Below the pieces are notes generated by a model. That model was not told the DNA's origin and searched no databases. It worked only from the letters and a program-made list of their open reading frames with translations. From Silvimonas sp. (lineage in GTDB: Bacteria; Pseudomonadota; Gammaproteobacteria; Burkholderiales; Chitinibacteraceae): DNA of 6,798 nt. This document shows positions 5,665 through 6,798 of this stretch, piece by piece. Where the stretch lies: positions 1 through 6,798 of the forward strand of contig JASLES010000368.1 of NCBI GenBank assembly GCA_030151005.1, in the 5' to 3' direction. Within the stretch, counting starts at the first letter, position 1, and every line of letters starts with the position of its first letter. A program made the position numbers and the translations under genes.

Positions 5665-6744
5665 ATGGCTACCACGCAAGCTCACTCCCGCCCCGAGCGC
5701 CTGTTGCGCATTGCCTCGTGGATTGTGGTGCTGGTCTTTGCCGGCTTGCTCAATACGCTGGGTGAACTCGTCATCCGCGATCTGTTTTACGCACCTGCCG
5801 GCGGCCCGCCGCAGCCGAAAGCGTTCATTGACCAGAACGCGCGCGCGCAAATGGAGCAACAGCAAAAAGAGCTGGAACGCCAGCATGCAGTTCTGGCCGA
5901 CAAGAAAGAAACCGTCGATACCGCCCTTGCCCGCTCGCACGAAGAATACAACGCGGCCAACCAGACTTTCCGCAACTGGCTAGCCACGCGCCAGGCCACC
6001 GGCAACAGCAGCCAGGACCCGGAAGTCCTGAACCGCACCCACGCGCTGGATGCGCTGCAGGCCGGGGCCAGCAACTGGCAGCGCCAGAGTGATGTACTGG
6101 CCGACCAGCTACGCACCGTCGAAAAGCAACAAGAACAAACCCAGGGCCGCCTTGGCCTGCTGCTGGATCAGGGCAACAAGACTTACGAACAGGCCCTGCA
6201 AAAGTACGACCTGCGCATCTTTGTCTGGCGGCTGGCCTTTACCCTGCCCTTGCTGCTGCTGGCCATCTGGCTGTTCATCAAGTTTCGCAAAAACCGCTAT
6301 TGGCCGTTTATCTATGGCTTTGGGTTATTTGCACTGACCGCATTCTTTGTGGAACTGGTGCCGTATCTGCCCAGCTTTGGTGGTTATATCCGGGTGATCG
6401 TCGGGATCATCCTTACCGTGTTTGCCGGTGTGTATATGCTGCGGGCGTTCCAGCGCTATGTGGAGCGCAAACGGCTGGAGATGCAACAAAGCCAGAGCGA
6501 ACGGGCGCGGACTGTGGTGTATGAAAAAGCCATCAGCTCGTATCAGAAAAAGATTTGTCCTTCGTGTGACAAACCCTGGAATCTGGCCGGCGATCAGGCC
6601 AGTTTCTGCATCCACTGCGGGCTGGAGTTATTCCGGATCTGTGCTTGTGGCGGGCGTAATTTTGCGTTTTTCCCGTTTTGCCATCAGTGCGGCAAACCCG
6701 TCAAGAAAGCGGATGGCACAGCGCCTGCGCTGGATGGTGAATGA
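5665..6744 (+). CDS. Membrane protein with periplasmic coiled coil and double zinc ribbon
   Basis: I do not recognise a named gene. The 359-residue protein has TM1 (about 14-36), a hydrophilic Gln/Glu-rich helical region (about 58-182, likely coiled coil, with a Gly/Ser/Asn-containing break near 110-120), three more segments (about 186-206, 213-234, 241-260), an Arg/Lys/Gln-rich helix (262-296), then two C4 sites: C298, C301, C315, C318 and C326, C328, C339, C342. Positive residues (RPERLLR, KFRKNR, RYVERKR) place the N-terminus, the middle loop and the zinc ribbons in the cytoplasm and the coiled coil in the periplasm. The start is ATG 5665, because AAGGA (5653-5657) lies 7 nt upstream; an in-frame ATG at 5635 has no such site. 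The zinc ribbons could bind protein or nucleic acid. It stands between two terminators, so it is probably monocistronic. Confidence 0.85.
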   Translation: MATTQAHSRPERLLRIASWIVVLVFAGLLNTLGELVIRDLFYAPAGGPPQPKAFIDQNARAQMEQQQKELERQHAVLADKKETVDTALARSHEEYNAANQTFRNWLATRQATGNSSQDPEVLNRTHALDALQAGASNWQRQSDVLADQLRTVEKQQEQTQGRLGLLLDQGNKTYEQALQKYDLRIFVWRLAFTLPLLLLAIWLFIKFRKNRYWPFIYGFGLFALTAFFVELVPYLPSFGGYIRVIVGIILTVFAGVYMLRAFQRYVERKRLEMQQSQSERARTVVYEKAISSYQKKICPSCDKPWNLAGDQASFCIHCGLELFRICACGGRNFAFFPFCHQCGKPVKKADGTAPALDGE

Positions 6745-6776
6745 TGATTGCATGATTGAGATGGGAATGAAGTAGC

Positions 6777-6798
6777 CAACAAAAAACCGCGCCTGCAG
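6777..6798. terminator. Left half of a probable terminator, cut by the window end
   Basis: CCAACAAAAAACCGCGCC at 6777-6794 has the same A6-then-GC layout as the left arms of the three complete terminators here, about 33 bp past the zinc-ribbon stop. The right arm would lie beyond 6798 and is not seen. Confidence 0.5.

Noticed and set aside
4176..5675. Long minus-strand open frame (about 499 codons) opposite the MFS gene
   Set aside because: Its product is rich in His, Gln and Arg with no domain, and it is exactly antisense to a clear 12-helix transporter; it arises from the GC-rich codon pattern of the MFS gene.

Overview
The window looks like a chromosomal segment of a Gram-negative proteobacterium, most likely a betaproteobacterium. 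The basis is a DctA-type C4-dicarboxylate carrier, a periplasmic binding protein with a Sec signal, a chaperone-usher type fimbrial subunit, sampled GC near 60% in most genes, and compact A-tract/stem/T-tract terminators. The genus cannot be fixed from this sequence.

Layout: (1) 2-1213 (+), dctA, lacking only its N-terminal end at the window edge, followed by a bidirectional terminator at 1235-1271. (2) 1346-2467 (-), a two-domain fimbrial adhesin-like gene of visibly lower GC, with a roughly 320-bp non-coding upstream region holding a 19-bp palindrome and a cluster of TTGTC/GACAA half-sites. (3) About 2781-2904 (+), the decayed, frameshifted 3' end of a second dctA, followed by a second copy of the same terminator (52 bp identical). 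(4) 2968-3846 (-), a periplasmic substrate-binding-like protein reading toward that terminator. (5) 3847-4223, a divergent intergenic region. (6) 4224-5534 (+), an MFS metabolite:H+ symporter with its own terminator. (7) 5665-6744 (+), an unrecognised membrane protein with a periplasmic coiled coil and a double C-terminal zinc ribbon, followed at the window end by what looks like the left half of another terminator.

The most interesting reading concerns 1130-3330. The arrangement 'dctA tail - terminator - binding-protein gene' occurs twice. It is intact in complementary halves: dctA is whole on the left and the binding-protein gene is whole on the right. The missing partner is a scrap on each side: about 30 bp resembling the binding-protein gene at 1299-1328, and the dctA tail at 2781-2904. 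The fimbrial gene lies between the two scraps. This fits an old duplication of a dctA/binding-protein unit followed by acquisition of the fimbrial gene and loss of the redundant copies. I did not find a defence system, CRISPR array, RNA gene or intact mobile element.

Functionally the window is uptake-oriented (DctA, the MFS carrier, and a periplasmic binding protein of unknown ligand), plus a surface-adhesion gene with no chaperone or usher in view. The genes sit mostly in separate transcription units divided by strong bidirectional terminators, so no multi-gene operon is evident.
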